From: Phycisphaerales bacterium
Lineage (GTDB): Bacteria; Planctomycetota; Phycisphaerae; Phycisphaerales; SM1A02
Length of the DNA stretch: 64,000 bases
Direction: 5' to 3'
NCBI GenBank assembly: GCA_029242715.1
Contig: JAQWTL010000020.1
Span: forward strand, 434,001-498,000
Part shown: positions 43,789 through 55,100 of the stretch, piece by piece
How the letters are laid out: every line of letters starts with the position of its first letter
Numbering within the stretch: the stretch's first letter is position 1
Position numbers and translations under genes: made by a program
Notes under the pieces: generated by a model
Told to the model about the DNA's origin: nothing
The model's database searches: none
What the model saw: the letters and a program-made list of their open reading frames with translations, nothing else

Positions 43789-45519
43789 TCAGTGACTCCC
43801 TTCAGATGATGACTGGTCTGCTTCTTTTTCAGGACGTGGAACGTCAGAACGCCAGACATATCCCTGCTCCTGCTCACTCCACTCGAGAACGGTGAAGTCA
43901 TAGCAGTCGCCAACAGCTGGTTGCTCGCTGAAGTTGTCATGTGGCGGCGGTGATGAACACTGCCATTCGAGGCTGCGGCCACCCCAGGGATTCGTTGGGG
44001 CACGTCGGCCGTTGAAAAGTGACAACAGCAGGTAGATACCCGTAATGAAGAAACCCAGCGCCATGATGTATGAGCCACACGTCGAGATGATGTGATAGAA
44101 CTGGAAGATGTTTTCCTGCAGGCCTTCATAGGTCGCATAACGACGTGGCATGCCCTGGCTTCCGAGCATGAACTGGCTCATGAAGGTGACATTGAAGCCC
44201 ACAAAGACAAGGAACCACGCGAAGCGACCGGCATTCTCGTTGTACATCCTGCCAGTCATCTTCGGCCACCAGTGGTGTATGCCGCCGATGAAGGCCAACA
44301 AGGCACTGCCCATCATCACGTAATGGAAGTGAGCAACAACGAAATAGGTGTCATGGAGGTGCACATCAGTAGCCAGTGTCCCGAGGTGCAGGCCAGTGAG
44401 TCCACCGATGGTGAAGATGAAAAGGAACCCCATGCCATAGAGCATTGGCGTGTTCCAGCTGATATGACCCTTGTACATGGTCGCCAGCCAGTTGAAGACC
44501 TTTACAGCAGACGGGATGGCCACCGAGAAGGTGATTGCCGAGAAGATCACGGTCACCAGAGCAGACTGCCCTGAAGTGAACATGTGATGGCCCCAGACCA
44601 GGAATGAGAAGACCGCAATCGCCACGGAGCTCCAGGCAATGAACTTGTAGCCGAAGATATGACGGTGGCTGTGGACTGCAATCAACTCACTGATGATGCC
44701 CATGGCAGGCAGGATCATGATGTAGACAGCTGGGTGCGAGTAGAACCAGAAGAAGTGCTGGTACAGAACAGGGTCACCACCCAAAGCAGGGTCGAAAATA
44801 CCGATGCCGAAGGCACGCTCCACGATGAGAAGCACCAGGGTGATTCCCAGTACAGGCGTTGCGAGCACCTGGATGACTGCCGTGGCATAGATCGACCACA
44901 GGAACAGCGGCATCCGGAACCAGGTCATCCCTGGAGGACGCAGGCGATGAATCGTGACCATGAAATTCATGCCCGTGAAGATCGATGCGAACCCAAGGAC
45001 AAAGACTGCCGTGAGAGCCGGTATCACTCCGCCCATGGCTGAATTGGTGTCCGTGCTATAGGGCGTATAGAAGGTCCAGCCCGTATCCAGGCCGCCTGTA
45101 AACAAGGCCAGTACGAAGAAGAGCGCTCCGATCACCCACAGGTAATAGGAGAAGAGATTCAGACGTGGGAATGCCACATCCTTGGCGCCAAGCATGATCG
45201 GCAACACGAAGTTGCCAAGCGAGGCGGGCACACTCGGAATGATGACCAGGAAGACCATGATCGCGCCATGCAGCGTGAAGGCCTGGTTGTATTGATCCTG
45301 CTCCATGATGGTGCCTTGAGGAGTCAATAACTGCGTTCGCACCAGAAGCGCGAATACACCACCCATGAAGAAGGCGCCAAGCACTGAGACCAGATACATG
45401 AGCCCGATGCGCTTGTGGTCCAGAGTGAGGATCCAGGACAACAAGCCACGTGAATGCGTGAGGTAGTTGTCATCCACCAAGCGAGGTTGCTCGTGTTGTC
45501 CTGTTTCGAGCGTCGTCAT
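43789..45519 (-). CDS. coxA: Cytochrome c oxidase subunit I (A2-type)
   Basis: A 576-residue subunit holding heme a and the heme a3-CuB centre. Ligand motifs are [17 protein letters not shown] at the start, LHGAIMVF (heme a His), [17 protein letters not shown] with CuB His and the cross-linked Tyr region, VWGHHMF, and [15 protein letters not shown]. The usual D-channel Glu motif (GHPEVY) is YSHPAVY, the hallmark of A2-type enzymes. I prefer the ATG at 45519, one base after coxB's stop. An ATG at 45531 inside coxB is also possible. Confidence 0.97.
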   Translation of the reverse strand: MTTLETGQHEQPRLVDDNYLTHSRGLLSWILTLDHKRIGLMYLVSVLGAFFMGGVFALLVRTQLLTPQGTIMEQDQYNQAFTLHGAIMVFLVIIPSVPASLGNFVLPIMLGAKDVAFPRLNLFSYYLWVIGALFFVLALFTGGLDTGWTFYTPYSTDTNSAMGGVIPALTAVFVLGFASIFTGMNFMVTIHRLRPPGMTWFRMPLFLWSIYATAVIQVLATPVLGITLVLLIVERAFGIGIFDPALGGDPVLYQHFFWFYSHPAVYIMILPAMGIISELIAVHSHRHIFGYKFIAWSSVAIAVFSFLVWGHHMFTSGQSALVTVIFSAITFSVAIPSAVKVFNWLATMYKGHISWNTPMLYGMGFLFIFTIGGLTGLHLGTLATDVHLHDTYFVVAHFHYVMMGSALLAFIGGIHHWWPKMTGRMYNENAGRFAWFLVFVGFNVTFMSQFMLGSQGMPRRYATYEGLQENIFQFYHIISTCGSYIMALGFFITGIYLLLSLFNGRRAPTNPWGGRSLEWQCSSPPPHDNFSEQPAVGDCYDFTVLEWSEQEQGYVWRSDVPRPEKEADQSSSEGSH

Positions 45520-45520
45520 C

Positions 45521-46720
45521 TCATTCACCATTGTCCTTCGACTGACCCGTACCGGCTTCCGTACCAGCATCGTCCGCTGGTGACTCAGATCCATCTCCCC
45601 CGTCAAGTTCGTTCAGATCAGGCGATTCGATCGGGATCCCCTCTTCGTTGACCATGCGATCGAGATACTTCATCATCAGAATCAGGGCCGTAATCTGCCG
45701 CTCCTTGAGCTGCCCTTGGAAGCTTGGCATGGCCCCTGCATAGTTCTGAACAATCAGATGCTGAGGATCCAGAATCGAGTTCCTGAGGTAATCCTCAGGT
45801 GTCTCGAATTCCTTGCCCGGCCCAATGAGCGATGAGAGCTTCTCACCATTGGTAAATACGGTTTCGCCCTTTACCGTTCGCTCCCAGAGTCCCTGGAAGC
45901 TCGGGCCGACCACCATGCTTCCGTCCAGGGAGTGACAAGAAGCACATCGGTTGTACAGGCGATCAAGCGCATAGGCAGGTAGATCGTGCTCAGGCAGATC
46001 CATGTACTCGGTTGCCAGCTTGCCCATGGCTGCCTTGAATTCATCCTCAGGAAGGACATGAACCAAAGCAAGCATCTTCGAGTGATCCCGGCCGCAATAT
46101 TCCGTGCAGTACAGCTGGTAGGTACCGGGCTTGGTCGCCTCGAACCACAATCGGCTGTACCGGCCCGGCACAACATCCTGCTTCACACGGAAGGCAGGAA
46201 CAAAGCAGCTGTGGAGAACATCTGCCGATGTCATCAGGAACTCAACGGGGCGGCCAAGCGGGACATACACCTCGCCAGCCTGGTTCACGGCAAACTCGGG
46301 ATGATCGAATGACCAGGACCACTTCTGAGCAGTCACGGATATTTCGTAGGCATTCGATGGCGAGCGTCTCAGATCGAGATAACCAACCATACCGAGGTAG
46401 AAAATCGCCACTACCAGCAGCATGGGAACCATCGTCCATGTCAATTCCAGTGGCGTACTGTGAACAGGGCCATCACCGGAAAAGTTCACTTCACCCTTCT
46501 TTCGCCGATATCGAATGGCGAAGTACACGAGGACGATCGTGATCAGCACCAGGAAGATGTAACAGATCACGTTGATGAAATCGAAGACATGATCAACAAA
46601 CGGAGCCTGAGTCGAAGCGGACTCCGGCATCCAGAATGTTCTACCGGAACCATCCGAAGTGGATCCGGGCATCACACTTCCGAGGAGCGACAGGACCATG
46701 TGTGTCACGAACGACGTCAT
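45521..46720 (-). CDS. coxB: Cytochrome c oxidase subunit II fused to cytochrome c (caa3-type)
   Basis: A 399-residue protein with an N-terminal export/membrane part, two helices ([19 protein letters not shown] and [19 protein letters not shown]), and the CuA cupredoxin domain with ligands in VLHSCFVP and [15 protein letters not shown]-terminal cytochrome c domain follows, with CASCH heme attachment and a likely axial Met in AGAMPSFQG, and then an acidic tail. This fusion defines caa3-type oxidases and provides the entry point for electrons. The ATG at 46720 overlaps the SCO stop as ATGA. Confidence 0.97.
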   Translation of the reverse strand: MTSFVTHMVLSLLGSVMPGSTSDGSGRTFWMPESASTQAPFVDHVFDFINVICYIFLVLITIVLVYFAIRYRRKKGEVNFSGDGPVHSTPLELTWTMVPMLLVVAIFYLGMVGYLDLRRSPSNAYEISVTAQKWSWSFDHPEFAVNQAGEVYVPLGRPVEFLMTSADVLHSCFVPAFRVKQDVVPGRYSRLWFEATKPGTYQLYCTEYCGRDHSKMLALVHVLPEDEFKAAMGKLATEYMDLPEHDLPAYALDRLYNRCASCHSLDGSMVVGPSFQGLWERTVKGETVFTNGEKLSSLIGPGKEFETPEDYLRNSILDPQHLIVQNYAGAMPSFQGQLKERQITALILMMKYLDRMVNEEGIPIESPDLNELDGGDGSESPADDAGTEAGTGQSKDNGE

Positions 46721-47625
46721 GCCTTGCCTCCGACGGGTTGACCCGAATCCCAACGAGCTGGTCCATTTTCAATTTGATCACCGCCTGGCCCTTTGCCCCG
46801 TGGCCCTTTGGCAGAAAGCACCAGTATTCCAATCACGAGAATGATGACCGTGAGAACTCCGCCCAACCGCATGATTTTCCATGCGTTGGCGACATAGGCG
46901 CCACGTTCAGGATCCCACTGGAAACAGTTGAACAGAAGCATCGTGTCCATCGGTGAACCGATGCCGCCCTCTGAAGCCTCTACAAGCGCAAAGCGGAGGT
47001 CTCGTGGGTTGAAGCGGACATCATTCATGTACTTTGAAATCCGACCGTCAGGCGTCAGGAAGATGATGCTCGAGGTATGAGCGTATTCGCCGCTCTCCTC
47101 ATCGAAGCGATAACCGAATCCAACAGTCTTCGCGAGTGTCTCGATCTGATCCTGTTCGCCGACGAGGAAGTGCCACCCGGATTCCGCACCATCATTTCCA
47201 TAGCTTGTGAGGTACCCCGCCTTGTTCTGAGCAGCAAGCTCAGGACCTTCCTCAGGATTGATGCTGACAGTGATGATGTCGAACTCATCCCCAGCAGACC
47301 AGTCCATTTCACGAAGCCCGTCCACCATTCCATTGAGTGTCAATGAACAGAGCATGGGGCAGCGGTAGTAGTTGAGTGTCAGGATGACCGGCCGGTCTTC
47401 TCGGAAGAGATCCTTCAGCTGAAGGGTTTTTCCATTGGAATCCGTGAAGGTCAGGTCTAGGGGCACTGACTCGTCCAGTCGTTGAACGATGCCCACACCT
47501 TCAAACTCGGCAGGCAGTTCATCTGCCAGGACCTGGGCATTTGCGCTGGATGCACACGTGATCAGGCTCGTGGCAGCAATTGCTGTCGCGAACATTGACC
47601 GGATTGTTCCAGGCAGTCGTGTCAT
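46717..47625 (-). CDS. SCO1/SenC copper chaperone with C-terminal membrane anchor
   Basis: A 302-residue exported thioredoxin-fold protein that loads the CuA site of subunit II. The copper-binding CxxxC is CPMLC in NYYRCPMLCSLTLNG, and the distal His is in EYAHTSSIIFLTPDG. Unlike N-anchored SCO proteins it has a cleavable signal peptide (MFATAIAATSLITCASSANA) and a membrane helix near the C terminus (LGGVLTVIILVIGILVLSA), followed by a Gly/Pro-rich tail. It sits immediately before coxB, its expected client, with 4-base overlaps at both ends. Confidence 0.95.
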   Translation of the reverse strand: MTRLPGTIRSMFATAIAATSLITCASSANAQVLADELPAEFEGVGIVQRLDESVPLDLTFTDSNGKTLQLKDLFREDRPVILTLNYYRCPMLCSLTLNGMVDGLREMDWSAGDEFDIITVSINPEEGPELAAQNKAGYLTSYGNDGAESGWHFLVGEQDQIETLAKTVGFGYRFDEESGEYAHTSSIIFLTPDGRISKYMNDVRFNPRDLRFALVEASEGGIGSPMDTMLLFNCFQWDPERGAYVANAWKIMRLGGVLTVIILVIGILVLSAKGPRGKGPGGDQIENGPARWDSGQPVGGKA

Positions 47626-47996
47626 CTGGTACCAGCCGCCTCCTGCTGAGCATTGCGATCAATCACGATCTGCATCGCATGGTCAATCGGAAGCTTGAGC
47701 TTCCGTTCGATCACCAACTCGCCGCCCGCATCGGTGTAGGTCTCCCAGTGCGGATCCGCCATCAGCAGATCCTGCTCGGCAATGCGACGTGTTTCTCGTG
47801 CCTGAGATGCGACAGAGATGAACTTCGTGTCTTCTTCCCGGCGTTCGGCACCGTAATACAGGCCGGCAACCGCAACGCAGGTCACAAACACCAGGATTGA
47901 ACCTGCAATGCAGATCACCCAGGTCGGGCCACCACGAGGATCCTCGGTGTCGCCTTCCAGCTGATCTAATTGGTTGTCGAGTTCGGCGTGTGCCAT
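47622..47996 (-). CDS. Uncharacterised single-span membrane protein in the respiratory operon
   Basis: A 124-residue protein with an acidic N-terminal tail, one membrane helix (about residues 26-47, WVICIAGSILVFVTCVAVAGLYYG) and a ~75-residue outer domain. That domain contains AEQDLLMADPHWETYTDAGGELVIERKLKLPIDHAMQIVIDR. I do not recognise a family. It stands between ActF and SCO, overlaps SCO by 4 bases (ATGA), and follows ActF by 28 bases, so it is co-expressed with both the Act complex and the oxidase. Candidate roles are an accessory subunit bridging the two or an assembly factor. This is inference from position alone. Confidence 0.8.
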   Translation of the reverse strand: MAHAELDNQLDQLEGDTEDPRGGPTWVICIAGSILVFVTCVAVAGLYYGAERREEDTKFISVASQARETRRIAEQDLLMADPHWETYTDAGGELVIERKLKLPIDHAMQIVIDRNAQQEAAGTR

Positions 47997-48024
47997 CACG
48001 GTCTACTCCACCCTCTAAGGAGGG

Positions 48025-49305
48025 TCACAGATTCTCGAAAGCCAGGGATTCATCCAGTCGCGGATCCGCCGCAGGTACAAGCGAGCACCGCCAGAGGCCG
48101 GCACAGGTACCAGCTACAAGCAGTCCAAGCATGCCCACAAGTGCAGTGAAGTTCGTCACCGTCAGGTTCCATCCAACGGAGAGGGTTCCTGCATCCACCG
48201 CGTCAACCAGTTCCATCAAGTTCGTCGCATCATGAACAGCCTTTGCTGACATCGTAGGCATGACCAGCCAGTAAACATCCACAATCATCATCAGAACCAT
48301 CCATAAAGCGATGGCCGCCAGTGCATTTTTCCAACGCTTTGGCCATCGCGATACCAGCAGCACGAAAGGCAATGCGAAGTGTCCCAGGATCAGCAACAGT
48401 GATACCCATTTCCAGGGACCCATCTGTCGAGGAAGGAACCAGCCCGTTTCAATTGGAATGTTCGCGTACCAGATCAACATGAACTGGCTGTAGCCAATGT
48501 ATGCCCAGAACACCACACCAAAGGCAAAGAGCAACTTGCCCATGTCCTGGTAGTGATCCTTGGAAATAGCACCCTTGAGTCGGCCTGCAGACTGCAGGAA
48601 GCATGCAAGGAGAATGAGACACGAGAAGAAGCCCGTGAGGCTGACTGCGAACCAGTACACGCCGAACATGGTGCTGAACCATGTTGGCTCCAGGGTCATG
48701 ACCCAATCAATGCCCGCAAATGTCTGCGAGATGCCATAGAGCAGGATGCCGACAGGAGCAGCTGCCTGCATACGTCGTGTCCTTGAGACATCGCCATCAG
48801 AATCCTGTCGGATGGATTGTCCAACGAAGAACTGTGCCAGGGCTGCCCATATGAACAGGAAGCAGATGGCCCGGATGGACCAGAAGGTCGGGTCCAGGTA
48901 ACCGGCTTTCTTGAGAAGCACGGGGTCGTTCTGGACAACCACAGGATCCGCCCAGGGATAGAGCACGGCGCCCTCACCAGACCAGACAAGAATGATGACC
49001 GGGACAAAGGCGATCCAGAGCCATCGCAGGTTGCTGGCGAATCCTTCAGACAGTCTACGGACGACTACCGACCAGCCTGCTCGCGTGATGTGCTGAAGCA
49101 TGACGAAGAACAGGCCACCAAGGGAAATCCCCGTGATCACCATGAAAGCGAAGATGTAGGACTTCCAGAAATTGGTCCAGCCACTTTCATCTGCACCCAA
49201 TGCGATTGACGCAGCGATTCCACCAAGGCCCACAAGCCCTCCGAGCACGACACCCGTCGGAGCAAGTCCGCCCATTCGAATCGTCTTGGTGTCAATCGAG
49301 TTCAT
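48025..49305 (-). CDS. actF: Alternative complex III subunit F (NrfD/PsrC-like quinone-side subunit)
   Basis: A 426-residue protein with about ten membrane helices, including FAFMVITGISLGGLFFVMLQHI, WLWIAFVPVIILVW, LFIWAALAQFFVGQSIRQDSDGD, GIDWVMTLEPTWFSTMFGVYWF and FGVVFWAYIGYSQFMLIWYANIPIETGWF. These match ActF, the second NrfD-like membrane subunit of Alternative Complex III. Its start overlaps the actE stop by 4 bases (ATGA). Confidence 0.94.
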   Translation of the reverse strand: MNSIDTKTIRMGGLAPTGVVLGGLVGLGGIAASIALGADESGWTNFWKSYIFAFMVITGISLGGLFFVMLQHITRAGWSVVVRRLSEGFASNLRWLWIAFVPVIILVWSGEGAVLYPWADPVVVQNDPVLLKKAGYLDPTFWSIRAICFLFIWAALAQFFVGQSIRQDSDGDVSRTRRMQAAAPVGILLYGISQTFAGIDWVMTLEPTWFSTMFGVYWFAVSLTGFFSCLILLACFLQSAGRLKGAISKDHYQDMGKLLFAFGVVFWAYIGYSQFMLIWYANIPIETGWFLPRQMGPWKWVSLLLILGHFALPFVLLVSRWPKRWKNALAAIALWMVLMMIVDVYWLVMPTMSAKAVHDATNLMELVDAVDAGTLSVGWNLTVTNFTALVGMLGLLVAGTCAGLWRCSLVPAADPRLDESLAFENL

Positions 49306-50084
49306 GATCCGTTGCCCTCTTTGTCCTCGTCGACTTCAGCTTCGGTGACATCTTCATCCATGACGATGCGATGTTCGGGAAGTGAGTCGGCACCGGGCAC
49401 GGACTCGTTGCTGGCGTCACCTGCAACTTGGAGTGCCTGCACGTAGGCGACGATTGCCCATCGATCCGCTACCGGAATCTGGGCCGCGTAGCCTGCCATG
49501 TTGTTCTTGCCATTGCTGATCGTGAAGAAAAGCTGCCCGACTGACTGGGAGGCTATGGCTTCCTCACGGAGATTCTTGGGCTGGACCCAGGTCGTTCCAT
49601 TACTGACCGAAGGGGCCAGATTGAGCAGCATCATCGCTCGATTGTGAACAGGGCCATCCCCTTCACCGATCGCTCCATGACACGGCAGACAATAGATGCC
49701 GAATCTTTCCTGGCCACGCTTCAGCAGATCCATGTCGACCGTGACCTGCGATGGATAGGTGGTTGCATAGGAACCGTCAACGGTTCCGAGATGAAAGTGC
49801 GTGTCTCCGACCATCTGGGATCGTGCAACCGTTCCAGGAACAGGCTGCCGCATCGCACGGTTGTCTCTGAAGAGAATGTTCTGCTGCTGCCCTTTGTACT
49901 TGGGCTGATTATCCATGTTCTGAATGAGATGGATCCGGCGAGAATCGCGAGGTGTTGAACGTGCTCGGATAATCAATGCCGGCGGGATCAAGGCCGCGCA
50001 GGTCATCAATATGGCTACATAAAAGAAGCCACGAGGCAGTTTCCACAAGAGGAAATCGGATTGTCGCTTTGGCCCGGACGACAT
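49302..50084 (-). CDS. actE: Alternative complex III subunit E (mono-heme cytochrome c)
   Basis: A 260-residue membrane-anchored cytochrome. It has an N-terminal helix (FFYVAILMTCAALIPPALII), a heme site CLPCH in GIYCLPCHGAIGEGDGPV and a likely axial Met in NNMAGYAAQIPVADRW. The C-terminal tail is acidic. It would take electrons from ActA and pass them on toward the oxidase. Three bases separate it from actD, and it overlaps actF by 4. Confidence 0.95.
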   Translation of the reverse strand: MSSGPKRQSDFLLWKLPRGFFYVAILMTCAALIPPALIIRARSTPRDSRRIHLIQNMDNQPKYKGQQQNILFRDNRAMRQPVPGTVARSQMVGDTHFHLGTVDGSYATTYPSQVTVDMDLLKRGQERFGIYCLPCHGAIGEGDGPVHNRAMMLLNLAPSVSNGTTWVQPKNLREEAIASQSVGQLFFTISNGKNNMAGYAAQIPVADRWAIVAYVQALQVAGDASNESVPGADSLPEHRIVMDEDVTEAEVDEDKEGNGS

Positions 50085-50087
50085 GGC

Positions 50088-50726
50088 TCAGGCCTCCAAC
50101 TCAATGAGTGCGTCTGGCTTGAGTGATTCGAGGAGTTCCTCGGTTCGGGGCCGGACAAACTTGGGATCCCGACTCTCGATGACCAGATAGAAACGATCAT
50201 CAGTCGCCCGCTTGAGCTTGGGAGACTTGAGTACGGGGTGATACAGGCATGGAAGCTTGTTCAAAAACAGCATTCCGCCAACGGTAGTCAATGCCGAGAA
50301 CAGGACAGTTACCTCGAAGATCACCGGAATGAATGCCGGCAATGAGATCAGTGGCTTGCCGCTGACTTCAAACTGATACCCCACCACCGGAACGATGGCC
50401 CAGATATTCAGTTCCAGGGAGTTCGTGAACACCTGGAGCAGCAGAGCAAGGCATGTTCCCGTGAGACCGCCGAAGAAAACGATGATCGGCAGGATCGTGT
50501 ACTTGATGCCCATTGCGAAATCGAGACCGTGAACCGGGAATGGCGTATGGCAGTCCCACCAGCGATAGCCGGCCGCATGCACCTTCTTGGCTGCTTCCAT
50601 GATCGCAGCGGGAGTCGAGAACTCTGCTGCCAGGCCCCACAGTTGTGACGTGCCTGTATCTGGATTCATGTCATCCACGACCATCGCATCGGGACGGGCA
50701 TCAGCCTGAACAGGAGATGTTGTCAT
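50088..50726 (-). CDS. actD: Alternative complex III subunit D (DUF3341)
   Basis: A 212-residue protein with two membrane helices ([23 protein letters not shown] and [21 protein letters not shown]) and soluble ends. The sequence [26 protein letters not shown] is diagnostic of the DUF3341/ActD family. It contributes to the membrane arm of the quinol:cytochrome c oxidoreductase. Start and stop are tightly coupled: a 4-base overlap with actC and a 3-base gap to actE. Confidence 0.96.
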   Translation of the reverse strand: MTTSPVQADARPDAMVVDDMNPDTGTSQLWGLAAEFSTPAAIMEAAKKVHAAGYRWWDCHTPFPVHGLDFAMGIKYTILPIIVFFGGLTGTCLALLLQVFTNSLELNIWAIVPVVGYQFEVSGKPLISLPAFIPVIFEVTVLFSALTTVGGMLFLNKLPCLYHPVLKSPKLKRATDDRFYLVIESRDPKFVRPRTEELLESLKPDALIELEA

Positions 50727-52147
50727 GACTTCACCTCCTCATGGTCATGATCATGATCATGGCCAGCGTGAGGATTTGCTTCGGGCATCACACCCTTGAT
50801 TTCAGCAATCGCCAGGATGGGCAAATACCGAATGAACAGCAGGAAGAGCGTCATGAACAGACCAAAGCTTCCCAGGAAGGTAAGGATGTCAACCCAGGTG
50901 GGCTCGAACCATCCCCAGCTACTGGGAAGGAAGTCATTTGCCAATGAAGTCACAGCGATCACGAATCTCTCGAACCACATGCCGATGTTGACCAGCAGTG
51001 AGGCGGAGAACAGAACCCAGATATTCCTGCGGCACCACTTGAACCAGAAGATCTGAGGCGTGACCACATTGCAGGAAACCATGATCCAGTAGGCCCATGC
51101 ATACTGGCCAAAGGCCCGGTTAATGAAGGCGAACTGCTCATAGACCTCGCCTGAGTACCACGCCATGAAGAATTCCATGGAGTAGGCGTAACCCACCATC
51201 GTGCCGGTCAGCAGGATGATCTTGGCCATGTTCTCCATGTGACGGAGCGTTATGAAGTTCTTGAGACCCCAGAGCTCTCGAGCGGGAATGGCCAAGGTGA
51301 GCACCATGGCGAATCCACTGAAGATGGCACCCGCAACGAAGTACGGCGGGAAGATGGTGGTATGCCAGCCAGGCAACTGAGCCACGGCAAAGTCAAAGGA
51401 CACGACCGAGTGAACTGAAAGAACCAGAGGAGTCGCCAAGGCGGCCAGCAGGAGGTACGCCCGCTCGTAGCGGTGCCAATGACGCATGCTTCCCCGCCAT
51501 CCGAGAGCGAAGATGCCATAGGACACGGCCTTGATCTTGTTGGTTGCACGATCACGCAGGGTTGCAAGATCAGGAACCATGCCGATGTACCAGAAGACCA
51601 GTGACACGGTGAAGTAGGTACCCACCGCAAACACATCCCACAGAAGAGGACTGCGGAACTGTGGCCACATGGACATTTGGTTTGGAATCGGGAACAGCCA
51701 GTAGGCCAGCCAGACTCGACCAATATGGATTCCGGGGAATGTGCCGGCGCAGATGACCGCAAAGATGGTCATCGCCTCGGCGAACCTGTTGATGGACGTT
51801 CGCCACTTCTGCCTGAAGAGGAAAAGAATGGCAGAGATCAACGTGCCTGCATGGCCAATGCCGACCCAGAAAACGAAGTTGACGATCGGGAAGCCCCACA
51901 TGACCGGGTTGTTGTTACCCCAGACACCCACACCAGTGATGATGAGATATCCAATCAGGAGCCCGAGCATCAACGCAAGGCAAGAAGAAATCGCCATCGT
52001 GGCGTACCACGCAAATGGCGGCTTCTTCGCCTCATTGACCCGGCAGATCTCCGAGGTCACAGTGCCGAAGGACGTGTGGTTGAGAACCAGCGGAGATCGT
52101 CCACTCGTGTGTTCCACAGTCGTCTTGTCAACAGGAAGTGTGGTCAT
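50723..52147 (-). CDS. actC: Alternative complex III subunit C (NrfD-like) with His-rich tail
   Basis: A 474-residue polytopic membrane protein with about ten helices, of the NrfD/PsrC family. It holds the probable quinol-oxidation site at its interface with ActB. Recognisable parts are [74 protein letters not shown] and [10 protein letters not shown]. The C terminus ends with a His/Asp run ([12 protein letters not shown]) that is not part of the family core. It overlaps actB by one base and actD by four. Confidence 0.96.
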   Translation of the reverse strand: MTTLPVDKTTVEHTSGRSPLVLNHTSFGTVTSEICRVNEAKKPPFAWYATMAISSCLALMLGLLIGYLIITGVGVWGNNNPVMWGFPIVNFVFWVGIGHAGTLISAILFLFRQKWRTSINRFAEAMTIFAVICAGTFPGIHIGRVWLAYWLFPIPNQMSMWPQFRSPLLWDVFAVGTYFTVSLVFWYIGMVPDLATLRDRATNKIKAVSYGIFALGWRGSMRHWHRYERAYLLLAALATPLVLSVHSVVSFDFAVAQLPGWHTTIFPPYFVAGAIFSGFAMVLTLAIPARELWGLKNFITLRHMENMAKIILLTGTMVGYAYSMEFFMAWYSGEVYEQFAFINRAFGQYAWAYWIMVSCNVVTPQIFWFKWCRRNIWVLFSASLLVNIGMWFERFVIAVTSLANDFLPSSWGWFEPTWVDILTFLGSFGLFMTLFLLFIRYLPILAIAEIKGVMPEANPHAGHDHDHDHEEVKS

Positions 52148-55100
52148 CAGTGATGCTCGCTCCCGGTCGAGTGGTCTGTTTCATGGTCATGCCCATGGCC
52201 GCCATGTCCGTGGAAATCATCTGGATACCGTTCTCCATCGACAGCGTTGTAGACCCTGGCGAGATAACGGTTTCGTGGCTTGATATTCAGTTCGCCGAGA
52301 AGTTCATAGGAACGACTGTCACGATGAGCCTTGGAGACGTTTGAATCCGCATCCAGAAGATCGCCGAACACGATGGCATCCGTGGCACATGTCTGTGCAC
52401 ACGCAGGCACGATGGTCCCGTCTGGAATGGACATTCGGATGCCGGAAGCCTTCTCTGCCTCGGGCTTCTTGACCCAGGCATTCTTCGTCTTGATCTTGGC
52501 AGCCTCGATTCGCTGCGTGCAGAAGGTGCATTTCTCCATGACACCACGCATGCGGACAGTCACTTCGGGATTGAACTGCATGCGTCGCAACGGGTCGCCA
52601 CCACTCTGCCTTCGCAAGTAATAACTTGGCTGAACCTGAAGCAGTCCGGTTTCACGCAGTGGTTCGCGGCGGAAGTAATCGAAGTAATTGAATCGTCGAA
52701 CCTTGTACGGACAGTTGTTGGAGCAATATCGGGTTCCAACGCAACGGTTGTAGACCATGACGTTCAGGCCATCCGTGTCATGGACAGTCGCGGCAACCGG
52801 GCAGACCTGTTCACACGGTGCGTTCTCGCACATCTGGCAGGCCATGGGCTGGATGGCGACACGCTCCGGCTGATCGGTTTCGTATGTGCCAGAGGAGGAT
52901 TGCTTGAATCGGTAATACCGATCAATCCTCAACCATGACATCTCGCGGCCCATGCGGACCTGATCCTTACCAACGATCGGGATGTTGTTTTCGGCCTGGC
53001 ACGCAACGACACAGGCGCCACAACCGGTACATGCACTGAGATCAATCGACATGCCCCACTTGAAGCGAGCACCTTCGAACTGGATCTGATCATCCCACAG
53101 GGAAAGTGAATGAATCTTGTGTCCAAGGGAGCCGGCAAAGTCGGGATTCTTCTCCCAGGTTGTGACATCCGCTTCACGGAAGATCATCGGGAGACGTTCC
53201 TCAATGCCTCGGCCATCCACCTTGTCCATGGACCAGTGGTTCTGGGTACGAGCAAGAACGTAGCTTCCGCTGATCTTCTCAACCTTGGCAGACGCCGACC
53301 ACATGGCATCACTGGAACGCAGTGGATAGAAATCAAAGCCCGAGTCGTAGCAGACACGCCCCTTGAATCGTCGGCCATATCCAAGCGGGAGCGTCACCAC
53401 GCCGGGGGCCTGGCCAGTCTCAACAAGTGCGGCGGCCTCTACTGAAGCCGAGCCGACAACAACACGAACCATGTCCCCAGTCTTGATGCCAAGTTTGCGG
53501 GCATGAGACGGGCCGATGATGACCGCGTTATCCCAAGTGAGCTTGGTGATGGGATCTGGAAGCTCCTGGAGCCAGCCATTGTTCGCAAAGCGACCGTCAT
53601 AGACGCTGTAGTCGGCGGCAAAGACAGCAAGCGTATCCTCGCCGTCCGTCATTTCCTTGGCTGTTATTTCCGCACCACGCGAAAGCTTGCCCGTGTCAAC
53701 GCGGGGAGCCTCCGCTGTCCAGTGGCTGCCCTTCTGGAAACCTTCATGAAGCAATGATCGCCAGGTCGGGGAGAAGCCTGCGGCTCCGGAACCATCATCT
53801 GTTCCCCTGATCGCCCGTTCTGTTTGACGCACGATTTCAAATCCATCCGTGCTCTTCTCACCCGCAATCATCGCCAGGAACTGGATACTGCTCTGGCCCT
53901 GGAATAGCGGCAGGATCACTGGCTGGCGTACCGAATATGTGCCATCCCATGCATGACCATCGCCCCACGCTTCAAGTGGATGGGTCCTGTTGAGATGCCA
54001 TGTGCAGAGTTGAGATGTCTCGTTGTCATCACGGCTCAGATGGATCGCGGTCGGCACATTCTTCAAATGTGCAGCAAAGTTCAATTCTGCCGGGGCGTCA
54101 TAGGCGGGATTTCCGCCGACGATCACCAAAGTGTTGACCTGCCCTGCTTTCATGGCCTCAGCAAGTTCCGCAATGGTCCCGGTGGTCATGGGTGATGACT
54201 GAAGCTTGACGTATGAAACGGTCTTTCCAGCATTCTCGAGTGACTGGTTGATCAGTGCACAGAGGTGGTGGACGAATCGAGGCTGGCGGGGCCCGGCCAT
54301 GACGACAGACGATCCCGCGTGTGATTTCAAGTCGGAAACAATGGCTTCCAGTTGCGGCGTCTGAATCCCCGTCGATTCGAACGGTGCAGCGATGGATGCA
54401 TTGCCCGTGATCGCCGCAGCAACACGAGCTGCAAGAACGGTAATCGCGTCAGGCGTCATTGCATAACGCTCATCGGCGTTGCATCCGGTGATGCTCAGAG
54501 TCGGCTCCGCGATGAACACCCGGTTCATCTTCGCGTGCCCGTGATCCATGACTGGACGACGTCCCTTGGCCCATTGCTTTGAGAGCTTCAGTTCTTCTGG
54601 ATGCAGCCCGAGGAAGTCCGAGTCAAAGGAGACGATTACATCCGCCTCGGTGAAGTCATGGATCGCTCGCCACGTCTCACCTGAGAAGGCATGGTCCAGA
54701 CCCGCTGTTGCAGACATGTCTGCCAATGGTTCCCACGTCACCCACTTTGCTTTGGGATAACGCTTTCGGAGCGAACGTTGAATGCGTCGAACACTCGGTG
54801 ATGATGTTTCTTCTGACAGGAACCAGAGGCCATCCCCATCAGTACCCGCCTGAGTTTCAAAGTGAGGTTTGGCCCAGGTCTCGAATGCTGTCCAGTTTGA
54901 CGGCCTTGGTTCTTCTGGATGCTCAAGGCGATCAATGATGCTTCGGCCACGATCCGGATCATAGAGATCCAGAATGGAAGCCTGCGTGTACGCCGTCGAA
55001 GCGCCATGGACCGTTGGATGGGTCGAGTTACCCTCGATCTTCGTGGGCCGTCCGTCATACGTTGTCACCAGAATGCCTGATGCCGCCCCACCCAGATCCA

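Noticed and set aside
50741-50775. Short CATGATCATG-type DNA repeat
   Set aside because: It is the codon pattern of the His/Asp run at the ActC C terminus and not a separate repeat element.
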